This document shows, piece after piece, positions 1 to 7,814 of a stretch of DNA of 41,138 bases (position 1 is the stretch's first letter; the number at the start of each line of letters is the position of its first letter). Both the position numbers and the translations under genes were made by a program. The stretch is taken from contig JBMFVX010000006.1 of the NCBI GenBank assembly GCA_049965775.1, positions 1-41,138 of the forward strand, written 5' to 3'. Below the pieces are notes generated by a model. The model was not told where the DNA came from, made no database searches, and saw only the letters and a list, made by a program, of their open reading frames with translations. This DNA is from JABEVB01 sp049965775. GTDB lineage: Bacteria > Planctomycetota > Phycisphaerae > WQYP01.

Positions 1-797
1 GCCGCCAAAACGGCAACGGTCATTTTTCGTCGCCTGCGTGCTTCCCGTACCATATTTCCAATGCGTGTCATCTTCATTCTCATTGTTTACTACATTTACT
101 AAATAAGGTACTATATTTCCAGTGGTAACGCAAATGCTGCTGACCGCGGTGCTGGAATCTAAGGTAGCAGCGAAACGGTGTTTCTAGGTTTGGCACCGCG
201 CCGGGCTCCGCGCTGGACCCGATGGCCTTATCGTCCGCCTTTACAGCCAAACGGCAGAGGGGTTGAAACACATATTAACGACATTCCTGCTCGAGCGCGG
301 GGTGGCGCAGCGGATTGAAACGTGATGTGTTTGGGTGTGAAGGCCTTTTAGCGGAGGTTGTTGCGATGCGGCTGTTGGGGCGTGTTGCGGGACGACCGCC
401 GAGATGAACCCAGCAGCTCGCTGCGGTGAAGAGGGTAGGCAAATGGTCTCAGGCTCACAACGCCACGATTCCGGCATGCAGCTTATCAGCCAATAATTCC
501 GCAACGGTGCTGCGGTGGCACTCTTCTCGGCAGCCTGCAACTCTTGCAGCGAGCCATTCTCGAATTTGGGAGCGATTCATCGCATGCCGTTACTATGCCA
601 CACAAACCGACGTGGCGCAAATTATGCACGCGCGAATATTGGCGGGCATGTGCGACAAGACTTTTGAGAACTGCTCGAATGGCATGAATCGCCTGGCCAG
701 ACGCGTGGGGGCAGTTACGGTCGCATGGCTTCTGCCGAAGCAGTGCAAGAAGGCTCCGGCAAGGCTTATTCTCCTCTCGGATACTCCAGCCGCTTGC
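1..797. other. Left-edge region without a confident gene
   Basis: No reading frame here resembles a known family. A plus-strand frame is open from base 1 to a TAA at 100-102 (33 codons, ending in a hydrophobic run) and could be the last part of a gene cut by the window edge, but it is too short to judge. A minus-strand frame at 580-455 would encode 41 residues starting MNRSQIREWLAARVAG; it has no clear ribosome binding site. An imperfect direct repeat, GTACCATATTTCCAATG near 47-63 and GTACTATATTTCCAGTG near 108-124, is also visible. Confidence 0.5.
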
Positions 798-820
798 TTA
801 AGCAAGCCCACCGCGGCTGG
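786..820 (-). terminator. Nested palindrome across the uvrC stop codon
   Basis: A perfect 16-bp palindrome GCTTGCTTAAGCAAGC (792-807) contains the uvrC stop codon at its centre (TTA at 798-800 on the plus strand). It is flanked by outer arms CCAGCCGC (786-793) and GCGGCTGG (813-820). In uvrC mRNA this would fold into a strong hairpin over the stop codon. There is no U-tract, so it is a candidate 3'-end or Rho-assisted termination structure rather than a classical intrinsic terminator. Confidence 0.45.
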
Positions 821-2669
821 CTTTTAGTTCGCTTATTTTCTGGCGAAGGTCCTCGGTGGTGAGTACTGGCAGGGTGGTTGTATCGGCTGGTGATGATGCC
901 GTGGCAGGTCGGGCATTGGGGGCCACGGTCTGCTGGTGCGGTTTGATGGCTTTGCGGCGGCCGGTGGGTTGGGCTGGCTTGCGACGAGTCTTGGCGGGCG
1001 GGCGTTTGCTGCTGCCTACGAGTTGTTCAAACTGTCGCCGGGCGATGAGCACATGATGGTAGTGCTGGGCAAAACGGTGGGCTTCATCGCGTATATGCTG
1101 CAATATTTTTAGAGCCTGGCTGGTTTTGGGCAGCCTGAACGGCTCGGCTCGGCCGCGCACATAAATAATTTCCTCGCGTTTGGCCAGGCTGGCCAGCAAT
1201 GGCGGCTTTATCGGCACGTTTTCAAATGCGGCCTCTGCGGCGTGCAACTGGCCGAGGCCGCCATCAATTAATATGAGGTCCGGGTAGAGTTCTTGGCCGG
1301 CCCCGGCGGCGCGGTAGCGGCGGGTGACGACTTCCTGAATGCAGCGGTAATCGTCTATGCCCGTTACTCCCTTGATGCGAAACCGCCGGTACCCGTTTTT
1401 GAACGGCTTGCCATCAATAAACGCCACGAGCGAACCAACCGTCGCCTCCCCCTGAAAATGGGCAATATCAATGCACTCTATGGATCGTACCGGGTCGGGT
1501 GAGGCAAAAATATTCTGCAGTTGCCGCAAGCCGCCCTGCAAATCCTGAAAAAATACCTCCGGCTGCAGAAGTTTGGTGTTGGCTCCGCGAATAGAAAGCG
1601 ATTGCAGGGCCTTGATCTGATCGCGCAGTGCGGCCGCCTGTTCAAAGTTGAGCGCGGCGGCGGCTGCTTCCATCTCTGCGGTCATCTGTTTGAGCGTGTC
1701 GTTGCGGCTGGAATCTAAAAACTTTTTGAGTCGCTCAATGTCCTCTTTATAAGCCTCGCGACTGATGCGGTCGGCACATGGCGCGGTGCATTGTTTAATC
1801 GCGTAGAGCAGGCAGGGGCGAAAATACCGGCGGCGCGTGTCTTCTTCGAGTATTTCGAGGTGACAGGTGCGAAATTTAAATGCCCGCTGCAGGTAGATAA
1901 CCGCCTGCTTAAGCGCATAGCCGCTCATAAAGGGGCCGTACAGGCGAGAGCCGGGCCGCGGATTGCGCGTTACATAAACGCCCGGGTATTCATCGCGTGA
2001 GGTTATTTCGAGGTAGGGATAGCTTTTGCCGTCGGAAAGGCGGGCGTTAAACCTCGGCTTGATGTCTTTAATAAGTCTGCTTTCAACGAGCAGTGCCTCC
2101 ACTTCGCTTTCGCAGGCCAGCGTGTCAAAATCGCAGACATAATCGAGCAGTCGCTGCTTGGCCGGGCCAAGATCGGTGGAGGGAATAAAGTAGCTGTTCA
2201 CCCGGTCGCGCAGGTTCAGCGATTTGCCGACATAAATAACCACGCCGCGGGTGTCTTTCATAAGATAAACCCCGGGCGACTGGGGCAAGCCGCGGGCCTT
2301 GGCATGCAGTCGGCTGATGCGCTGGGTTGCCGGCTCGGTTGGATGCGGTAACGAGACTTCTCCGGCGGGTATTTCCTGGATGGCATCTTGCTCGAAGTCG
2401 GCGGCAATTTGGGCTTCGGATAGTTCGGGGTCTTGATCATGCTGGGCCATTGCATCGGCGGCGGGTTGGTCATCCCAGGGGCTTGCTGTCGAGACGTCGG
2501 CTATATCGGCCTCGAACTTTGTGGTGTCATCCGACGGCGAGGGCTTATCGGCAGGCGTTGGCTCAAGCGCTTCGGCGGGTTGGGCGGGCGCTGGCGGTGA
2601 GGATTTGGCGTGGTGCGGCACTTTTGCCCGGCGGCGACTGGACGAACTGTCTTTGGTTCTGCGACTCAT
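798..2669 (-). CDS. uvrC: Excinuclease ABC subunit C, lacking the C-terminal HhH domain
   Basis: UvrC makes both incisions beside a lesion in nucleotide excision repair, acting with UvrA and UvrB. The 623-residue protein has a low-complexity Pro/Ala/Asp-rich extension of about 125 residues, then the GIY-YIG nuclease (PQSPGVYLMKD and VIYVGKSLNLRDRV, about 129-205), a UVR UvrB-binding motif (NFEQAAALRDQIKAL) and the RNase H-like nuclease (ECIDIAHFQG, DLILIDGGLGQL, IRDEAHRFAQHYHH). The usual tandem helix-hairpin-helix domain is absent: after the HH motif the chain runs into about 85 residues rich in Lys, Pro and Ala. The GIY-YIG and UVR regions are present, so this is not a Cho-like half protein. 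Start ATG 2669 has no Shine-Dalgarno, but a consensus -10 lies just upstream. It is divergent from the NUDIX gene. Confidence 0.93.
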   Translation of the reverse strand: MSRRTKDSSSSRRRAKVPHHAKSSPPAPAQPAEALEPTPADKPSPSDDTTKFEADIADVSTASPWDDQPAADAMAQHDQDPELSEAQIAADFEQDAIQEIPAGEVSLPHPTEPATQRISRLHAKARGLPQSPGVYLMKDTRGVVIYVGKSLNLRDRVNSYFIPSTDLGPAKQRLLDYVCDFDTLACESEVEALLVESRLIKDIKPRFNARLSDGKSYPYLEITSRDEYPGVYVTRNPRPGSRLYGPFMSGYALKQAVIYLQRAFKFRTCHLEILEEDTRRRYFRPCLLYAIKQCTAPCADRISREAYKEDIERLKKFLDSSRNDTLKQMTAEMEAAAAALNFEQAAALRDQIKALQSLSIRGANTKLLQPEVFFQDLQGGLRQLQNIFASPDPVRSIECIDIAHFQGEATVGSLVAFIDGKPFKNGYRRFRIKGVTGIDDYRCIQEVVTRRYRAAGAGQELYPDLILIDGGLGQLHAAEAAFENVPIKPPLLASLAKREEIIYVRGRAEPFRLPKTSQALKILQHIRDEAHRFAQHYHHVLIARRQFEQLVGSSKRPPAKTRRKPAQPTGRRKAIKPHQQTVAPNARPATASSPADTTTLPVLTTEDLRQKISELKASRGGLA

Positions 2670-2676
2670 TTGATTT

Positions 2677-2682
2677 ATTATA
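2677..2682 (-). promoter_or_regulatory. -10 element of uvrC, possibly giving a leaderless mRNA
   Basis: The minus strand reads TATAAT at 2682-2677, only 7 nt before the uvrC ATG (2669). Transcription would start at or next to the A of the start codon, which fits the absence of a Shine-Dalgarno sequence. No good -35 is visible 16-18 bp upstream. Confidence 0.5.
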
Positions 2683-2751
2683 GGTTCTATGAGTGGCCGA
2701 TGTTAGCTTGGGCCGCAGAATTATTGGGTTCATGCCAAGGAAAGTGCAAAC

Positions 2752-3303
2752 ATGTCTGAACAACAAGTGGCCGGTGGCAGCGTTGACAAGGTTGTGTATA
2801 AAGGCCGGCGGGTGGATATGGCCTTGCGCAGTGTGAAAACCACCAGCGGAGCGATGGTCGAGCGCGAAATTGTGGTGCATCCGGGGGCGGTTATTATTCT
2901 GCCGGTGCTTGATGATGGCCGATTGGTGCTTATTCGTAACTTGCGGCACACGGTGCTACAGTGGCTGTGGGAGTTGCCCGCCGGCACGCTTGAACCCAGG
3001 GAAGGCCCCGCCAAGTGCGCCGCGCGTGAACTGGAGGAAGAAACCGGCTACCGCGCTGGCCGGGTTGAGCCGTTTGGCTGGTTTTATACTTCGCCGGGCA
3101 TACTCACTGAAAAGATGTACGCTTTTGTGGCCCGCGAACTCACCCCCGGCCCCCAAGCGCTCGAAGACAACGAAACAATCACCGTCGAATGTCTGGAGCC
3201 TGCCAAGGTGCTGGCCCTTATTAAAAGCAACGAAATTGTTGACGGTAAAACGATAGCCGTCGTGCTAAAATACCTGGCGGAAACGGGAAATATAAAGGGT
3301 TAA
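2752..3303 (+). CDS. NUDIX hydrolase, ADP-ribose pyrophosphatase type
   Basis: NUDIX enzymes cleave nucleoside diphosphates linked to another moiety; this subgroup usually splits ADP-ribose or ADP-sugars. The 183-residue protein carries a full NUDIX box, G-x5-E-x7-REL-x-EE-x-G, beginning at GTLEPREGPAKCAARELEEE and continuing TGY. The N-terminal strand region (YKGRRVDMAL, REIVVHPGAVIILPVLDDGR) is typical of the ADP-ribose pyrophosphatase branch. ATG 2752 follows an AAGGAAA ribosome site at about 2737-2743. It is divergent from uvrC and followed after 46 bp by the protease gene, so the two may share a transcript. The exact substrate cannot be told from sequence. Confidence 0.88.
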   Translation: MSEQQVAGGSVDKVVYKGRRVDMALRSVKTTSGAMVEREIVVHPGAVIILPVLDDGRLVLIRNLRHTVLQWLWELPAGTLEPREGPAKCAARELEEETGYRAGRVEPFGWFYTSPGILTEKMYAFVARELTPGPQALEDNETITVECLEPAKVLALIKSNEIVDGKTIAVVLKYLAETGNIKG

Positions 3304-3349
3304 TAAACCAGTCTCGGAGCGCTTGCGTATCAGAAGCAGCGGAGTTTAC

Positions 3350-4411
3350 ATGAGTTGGCAAGATAGACACTACAATAACTCAACCGGCGGGGCCCAACTG
3401 GATTTTTCCAGCGGGCCACTGTCTATTTTGAACTGGTCGCTGCCATTGGGCACCTGGTTGGGCGTGCGGGTCTCGGCCAACTTTTGGCTGCTGCTCGCAG
3501 TGGTGCTGGATATGGCCTACGCCCTTCGCACCGGCGATTGGTTGGCGAGCCTGATATTTGTTGGTCTGACGCTGGCGGCGCTGCTTTCCCATGAGTTAGG
3601 GCACCGGGTACTGGCCCAATGGGTTGGCGGCCGCCACGATGATTTTGTGCTCTGGCCCGCCGGCGGCATGGTTCAGCCGACAAGCCCGCCCCAGCCATGG
3701 CCGTTTTTTCTTGCCAATGTCGGCGGAATTGCGGCCAATGTGATTTTGTGTGTGCTTACCGGTTGGGTTTTGCATGCCCAATTTGGCGAGCCGCTGCTGG
3801 TGCCGGCGAGTTTTTTGGCGGCGTTTGGGGCGATCAATCCAATTATTGAACCGGTAGGCCATCATCTGCTTCGCAGCAGCCTGGAGATGTTTTACTTTGT
3901 GAACATGGGGTTGGTGGTCATCAATCTTCTGCCGTACTACTGGTTTGATGGCGGCCCGCTGCTGCAGGCGATTTTATGGCCTTTTACGAGCCTCTACCGG
4001 GCGATTAACGCCACATGCATTTTGGGTATGCTGCTGGCGATGCCGCTGTTTATTCTCTCTGCGGCGACCGGCAACTTTATGGCGATGGTATTGTGGGCGA
4101 TGCTCTTTTTTGCTTCGTATACCAAGCGGCTGGCCCTGATGGCCAATGGCCCCGAAGAAGTGCAGGACGCCATCGCCATGAGCGCTGCACTGCGCGACCT
4201 GCCGGCAACGAAGCGCCGTAAGCTGGCCCGCCGGCGTTTTCACTGGGACAAACTCAGCGAAAACCGAGCACGGCAGGATGAAGCCAAAATAGACGCCATT
4301 CTGGCCAAGGTAAGCCGCAGCGGCCTGCACAGCCTTAGCAACTCTGAAAAGCGCATTTTGCAGCGCACGACCGATCGGCTTAAAAAGCGCGATCGCGATT
4401 TGGGGCGTTGA
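3350..4411 (+). CDS. Site-2 protease family (M50) membrane metalloprotease
   Basis: M50 proteases cleave substrates within the membrane, often releasing regulators. The 353-residue protein has the zinc motif HELGH (in LSHELGHRVLAQ) in a predicted membrane segment. A later NLLPYYWFDGGPLL motif supplies the third zinc ligand Asp, a variant of NPxPxxxLDGG. Several hydrophobic segments surround these, and a basic soluble tail of about 100 residues follows (KRRKLARRRF, EKRILQRTTDRLKKRDRDLG). There is no PDZ domain, so it belongs to the short stand-alone type. I chose ATG 3350 because GGAG lies 5 nt upstream (3341-3344); an in-frame TTG at 3323 is less likely. Substrate unknown. Confidence 0.85.
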   Translation: MSWQDRHYNNSTGGAQLDFSSGPLSILNWSLPLGTWLGVRVSANFWLLLAVVLDMAYALRTGDWLASLIFVGLTLAALLSHELGHRVLAQWVGGRHDDFVLWPAGGMVQPTSPPQPWPFFLANVGGIAANVILCVLTGWVLHAQFGEPLLVPASFLAAFGAINPIIEPVGHHLLRSSLEMFYFVNMGLVVINLLPYYWFDGGPLLQAILWPFTSLYRAINATCILGMLLAMPLFILSAATGNFMAMVLWAMLFFASYTKRLALMANGPEEVQDAIAMSAALRDLPATKRRKLARRRFHWDKLSENRARQDEAKIDAILAKVSRSGLHSLSNSEKRILQRTTDRLKKRDRDLGR

Positions 4412-4426
4412 GTCACTTTTCATTAA

Positions 4427-4591
4427 GGGCCTGTAAAGAAATAACCTGTACGATCTGGCTGGTTCTTTTGGCCGCCGGCTTCGTTACTCGCTCCTTACAG
4501 ACCCACCAGGCGGGGTATGCGCGTCGCTCGCGCCTCGCCGACGGCCAAAATTTCTGCGCCATATCAGTGCATGTTATTTCTTTACAGGCCC
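4427..4591. repeat. 165-bp hairpin element with perfect 19-bp terminal inverted repeats
   Basis: GGGCCTGTAAAGAAATAAC at 4427-4445 is repeated in perfect inverted form at 4573-4591. Inside lies a second pair of arms, TTTTGGCCGCCGGC near 4467-4480 and its complement with one mismatch near 4542-4555. The whole piece could fold into one long hairpin. It holds no reading frame of note. It resembles a miniature inverted-repeat or REP-type mobile element and sits just after the protease stop codon. Confidence 0.7.
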
Positions 4592-4647
4592 TGACTCCGC
4601 GGTCAGATCGCTCGCCCTGCGAGTTTAACCGCAGATATCGCAGATGT

Positions 4648-4812
4648 TATACCGCTCGCGGTCAGAACTGAGCTATTTCTCGTGGTATTGCGGCGCAACC
4701 CGGGCACCCCGGCAGCGCTGCGGCTGGCCGGGGCGAACCACGCGGCTTAACCGCGTGGCTCGTTGGTGGGCGGCGTTTACTTTTGCCTCAACTTTTGGCC
4801 GCAGGCAGTATA
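4648..4812. mobile_element. MITE-like dispersed repeat, copy 1
   Basis: This segment and 9805-9982 are clearly related over their whole length (long identical blocks such as TGCGGCGCAACCCGGGCACC and CCACGCGGCTTAACCGCGTG). Each begins TATACCGCTCGCGG and ends with the imperfect inverse (CCGC..GCAGTATA), so the ends form inverted repeats of about 14 bp with TA at the tips. A central hairpin CCACGCGG-cttaa-CCGCGTGG is conserved. No coding capacity. The TA tips would fit mobilisation by an IS630/Tc1-type transposase, remnants of which occur at 28006 and 30516; that link is inference. Confidence 0.7.
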
Positions 4813-5317
4813 ACAGATAAGATTTCACCGCAGTGTATGCGGGGTCACGCAGCGCGGGCTATGCCCGCAGCCCAACATCAGAGGCCAGATTTGCCGCAGA
4901 AGATTTTATTTACCGCGAAGCCACGAAGGCGCGAAGTTTATAAGTGGAACTTAATTGAATGATTACCAGTTTATAGTTTCCAGATAACTCTATATGTAAT
5001 ACAGACTTATTGGCCGATCTTAATTTTAATTACATAGCTGCTGCAGTCAGCATTCTATTATTTCTTCGCGACTTCGCGGCTTCGCGGTGAAAAGTCGTGA
5101 TAGCTATATGCCTTTCGTCGCTTTTATGCGATGACTGCTCGTTGGATAATTCTTGTTAAAATAACAAGATATTACAGGTGTGCAATGCAGAGATTGCGAG
5201 CGATTGGGTGCAGGTATTGGCCGCGTAATATATACGCTGACGAATTAACGTGCCGGTCATGGTTTGACATACATACGCAAGATCGCCCATCGTGCCATGT
5301 TATGCTCTGCGGTAAAA
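4813..5317. repeat. Repeat-mosaic spacer with a 25-bp inverted repeat
   Basis: No gene is visible. ACCGCGAAGCCACGAAGGCG, part of a 25-bp arm at 4912-4936, recurs inverted at 5064-5088 with 2 mismatches. Each arm is itself built of three 8-bp units of the type CCGCGAAG. Similar phrases occur at 25900-26330. The interval between the arms is AT-rich. Confidence 0.5.
5151..5169. repeat. Inverted repeat TCTTGTTA-aaa-TAACAAGA
   Basis: Perfect 8-bp arms with a 3-bp centre, about 150 bp beyond the end of the radical SAM operon. The half-site TAACAAG is the same as that of the palindrome at 7779-7794 in the promoter of the same operon, but the arms point the other way. It may be a stem at the 3' end of the transcript or a protein site; coincidence is possible. 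Confidence 0.35.
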
Positions 5318-6508
5318 CTATACGCACGAATCGCAGGAGGCATCCTGCAGCTTTCCGCTTTGGCTTTCTTGCTCGGTTAAGTAGCAGCCGGGGTCAAAAC
5401 CCATCCAGTCGCCGGTGGCGGCTTCGGCGCGCGTGCGCAGGTTGCCGTTGCATACCGACAGAAACGCGCATGAACGGCAGCGTTGCGGTAGCTGCTCGCG
5501 GCGATTGCGCAGCACCGTCAGACGCGGATCAGTCGCATCGCTCCAAATTTTGCTGAAGGGCTGTTCGCGCACGTTGCCGCAGTTGTAATGCCAACTGAAC
5601 TGGTCGTAATGCACATTGCCCATGGGGTCTATGGCCGCTATGTTGCAGCCTGATCGGTTGCCGCCGGTGCCGCGAAGCTTTTCTTCTACGGCGGCGGCCC
5701 GGTGGGGCTGGTGCTGCCTGAGCCAAAGCAGCACATACGCCGCGTCGGCGGCGTTGTCTACGGTGAGCACTTCGAGCGGCAAACCGCGCTGGTGCAGTTC
5801 GATGCTCTTGTCAAAGATGCGATCTACAATGGCCCGCGTCTGCTGGGCAGAAAGATCAACCTTCTGCATATTTTCAGCGCGGCCGCTGTAGGCGAGGTGG
5901 TATACGCACAGCCGCTGCACATCGTGGGCGGCGCACAGAGCAAAGATGCCGTCGAGGTCGGTGGCATTGAGCGCGTGAACCGTAAAGCGCACGCCCACCT
6001 TGATGCCCCTTGCCCGGCAACGGTCTATGGCGGCCAGCGAAGCTGCAAATGCGCCGCGCATGCCGCGAAGTTTGTCGTGCCGTTCGGCGCGGCCGTCAAG
6101 GCTTATGCCGATGTACTTGAGGCCGCTTGCAGCGAGCCGATCGGCAACGGCGTCATCAATAAGCACGCCATTGGTGGAAAGCGTTGTCGCCAGGCCAAGG
6201 CCGCGGGCATGGGTGATAAAGTCAAAGACTTCGGGACGGGTGAGCGGCTCGCCGCCGCTGAAAAGAACGGCCGGCACCTTAAAAGCCGCCAGGTCGTCCA
6301 GCAGGTTCATGCCTTCCTGCCGGGTAAGCTCGCCGGGCGCGGGTTTGTCGCCGGCGGAAGCATAGCAGTGCACGCATTTGAGATTGCACCGTTTGGTAAG
6401 CGCCCACACCACCACGGGACGCGGGACGGCGCCATTGTGCGTGTGGGAATAACGCAGGCGTTCGTTGCCGGCCTGATGGTCACAAAGCAGGTTGGTAATG
6501 CTTAACAT
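5318..6508 (-). CDS. ahbC: Radical SAM/SPASM protein, AhbC/NirJ type
   Basis: AhbC removes acetate side chains from 12,18-didecarboxysirohaem in the alternative (sirohaem-dependent) haem pathway; the close relative NirJ acts in haem d1 synthesis. The 396-residue protein opens MLSITNLLCDHQAGNERLRY, the characteristic N-terminus of this group, followed by RPVVVWALTKRCNLKCVHCY with the CxxxCxxC radical SAM cluster. FSGGEPL binds SAM. The C-terminal SPASM-like part has Cys ligands in GCNIAAIDPMGNVHYDQF, YNCGNV, QRCRSCAFLSVCNGN and FDPGCYLTEQE. I chose ATG 6508 because GGAGGT lies about 10 nt upstream. It overlaps the stop codon of the upstream radical SAM gene by 7 nt (6502-6508), so translation is probably coupled. 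AhbC versus NirJ cannot be settled here; no other haem d1 genes are in the window. Confidence 0.8.
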   Translation of the reverse strand: MLSITNLLCDHQAGNERLRYSHTHNGAVPRPVVVWALTKRCNLKCVHCYASAGDKPAPGELTRQEGMNLLDDLAAFKVPAVLFSGGEPLTRPEVFDFITHARGLGLATTLSTNGVLIDDAVADRLAASGLKYIGISLDGRAERHDKLRGMRGAFAASLAAIDRCRARGIKVGVRFTVHALNATDLDGIFALCAAHDVQRLCVYHLAYSGRAENMQKVDLSAQQTRAIVDRIFDKSIELHQRGLPLEVLTVDNAADAAYVLLWLRQHQPHRAAAVEEKLRGTGGNRSGCNIAAIDPMGNVHYDQFSWHYNCGNVREQPFSKIWSDATDPRLTVLRNRREQLPQRCRSCAFLSVCNGNLRTRAEAATGDWMGFDPGCYLTEQESQSGKLQDASCDSCV

Positions 6509-7647
6509 GATGAAACGACCTCCAAAGATGTGTCCGCAGCTTGCGGCGAAACATAAATACAATCAGGCTCAGATGCCAGCGGATCACCGGTAAGCGCGTA
6601 TGCCCGCGCCCGGCTGCCGCCGCAAATGCCTTTATATTGGCAGAACCCGCACTTTCCTTTGAGCATGTCGCTGTTGCGTAATTCGCGGAAGAGCGGTGCA
6701 TGCTGGTAAATATCCACCGGCGATTGGTTTGGAAATGTGCCGCAATTAATCGGCAAAAAGCCGCTGGGGTACATTTCTCCGATGTGACTGATGAACATGA
6801 CGCCGCGGCCGTCGTTGGTGCCGACGATGCCCGGTACGCCGGCAGGGGCATCGCTGGATGATGGGGCGCCGCTGTGCCGGGCGCGCTCGATAAGATAACG
6901 TCGAAAGTGTGGCGCTTCAGTGGTTTTTATGCCGAAGCTGCGGCGTTGCATTTGCCGTGCGAGGCGTTCAAAGGCAAGCTCATACTGTTCTGCGGAGATA
7001 CGCTGCTCGGCGAGGCCGCGTCCGGTGGGGACGAGAAAAAACACCGACCAGAGTTTGATAGGATAGTTGGCCAGCAGTTCGGCCATGGCATCTATTTGTG
7101 AGTAGTTAAGGCGTGTGATGGTGGTGTTGATCTGCATAGGCAAGCCGCAGGCAATGGCATCGCCGATGATTTCGAGCGTGCGCTGAAAGCTGCCGGGCAC
7201 TTGCCGAAAGCTGTCGTGCGTGGCTGCGTCGGCTCCGTCGAGGCTTACGGCCAGGCGGTGCAGGCCCGCGGTATGCAGGCGTTCGACGGCACTGCGTGTG
7301 ACAAGCCGGGTTGCTGAAGGCGTGAGGGCCATGGTGAGGCCGCGCTTTACGCCGTGGGAGATGATGTCAAAAATATCGGCTCGTTTGATGGGGTCGCCGC
7401 CGGTGAGCACCACGAGCGGCGGCCTGGCAAAGCGGGCGAGTTCGTCGAGCAGTTCAAGCGATTGGTCGGGCCGCAACTCGCGCGGGTGGGCATGGGGCTG
7501 GGCTTCGGCCCGGCAGTGTACGCATTTAAGATTGCACGCCCGGGTTACTTCATAAAAGACCACCATGGGTGAGTGCGAAAAGTCATTGACGGTGTACGGG
7601 CGATTGAGTGCGGCAAGCTGGGCCGCAGAGGGTTTATGAGCCACCAT
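6502..7647 (-). CDS. Radical SAM/SPASM protein, TIGR04053-type, related to AhbD/PqqE
   Basis: The 381-residue protein has the radical SAM cluster in YEVTRACNLKCVHCRAEAQP, a SAM-binding VLTGGDPIKR, and a C-terminal SPASM cluster (GKCGFCQYKGICGGSRARAY, EPDCIY). Phrases such as SVFFLVPTGRGL, KTTEAPHFRR and ISHIGEMYPSGFLPINCGTF match the TIGR04053 group, whose reaction is not established to my knowledge. Its nearest characterised relatives are AhbD (Fe-coproporphyrin to haem b) and the PqqE peptide cyclases. ATG 7647 is preceded by GGAG at 7656-7659. It is the first gene of a two-gene operon with the AhbC-type protein, so a role in the final step of alternative haem synthesis is a reasonable but unproved guess. 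No small precursor peptide gene is evident beside it. Confidence 0.75.
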   Translation of the reverse strand: MVAHKPSAAQLAALNRPYTVNDFSHSPMVVFYEVTRACNLKCVHCRAEAQPHAHPRELRPDQSLELLDELARFARPPLVVLTGGDPIKRADIFDIISHGVKRGLTMALTPSATRLVTRSAVERLHTAGLHRLAVSLDGADAATHDSFRQVPGSFQRTLEIIGDAIACGLPMQINTTITRLNYSQIDAMAELLANYPIKLWSVFFLVPTGRGLAEQRISAEQYELAFERLARQMQRRSFGIKTTEAPHFRRYLIERARHSGAPSSSDAPAGVPGIVGTNDGRGVMFISHIGEMYPSGFLPINCGTFPNQSPVDIYQHAPLFRELRNSDMLKGKCGFCQYKGICGGSRARAYALTGDPLASEPDCIYVSPQAADTSLEVVSSC

Positions 7648-7746
7648 AAAAACATCTCCAAAACCAAACTTTGGCTGTGCTGCGGCCCTGGCGCCGGCAT
7701 GGCCGGCGAGGGCGGCGGCGGCACTTATTGGCCGCCGGCCAGCCAG

Positions 7747-7784
7747 TTGACTAACCATTATAACCGGTATAATCTGGATAACAA
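7747..7784. promoter_or_regulatory. Back-to-back overlapping promoters for the radical SAM operon and the PNPOx gene
   Basis: Rightward: TTGACT (7747-7752), 15 bp, TATAAT (7768-7773). Leftward on the minus strand: TTGTTA (7784-7779), 16 bp, TATAAT (7762-7757). The two -10 boxes are only 5 bp apart and form an inverted repeat ATTATA-accgg-TATAAT, so each promoter's -35 lies beyond the other's -10. RNA polymerase cannot occupy both at once, which predicts mutual exclusion or shared control. Confidence 0.65.
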
Positions 7785-7794
7785 GGTCTTGTTA
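7779..7794. promoter_or_regulatory. Candidate operator TAACAAGGTCTTGTTA
   Basis: Perfect 7-bp arms around GT. It covers the leftward -35 box and the likely rightward start site, so a bound repressor would block both divergent promoters. The regulator is unknown. Confidence 0.5.
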
Positions 7795-7814
7795 CCTATT
7801 TATGGAGAACTCCT

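Noticed and set aside
311..330. GATTGAAAC, as found at the end of many CRISPR repeats
   Set aside because: Occurs once only; there is no second repeat, regular spacing or cas gene.
426..827. 133-codon plus-strand open frame at the left edge
   Set aside because: Rich in Ala, Arg, Cys and Ser without any domain pattern, and it overlaps the uvrC end antisense.
5702..6505. 267-codon plus-strand open frame opposite the AhbC-type gene
   Set aside because: The minus strand carries clear radical SAM motifs throughout; this frame has none.
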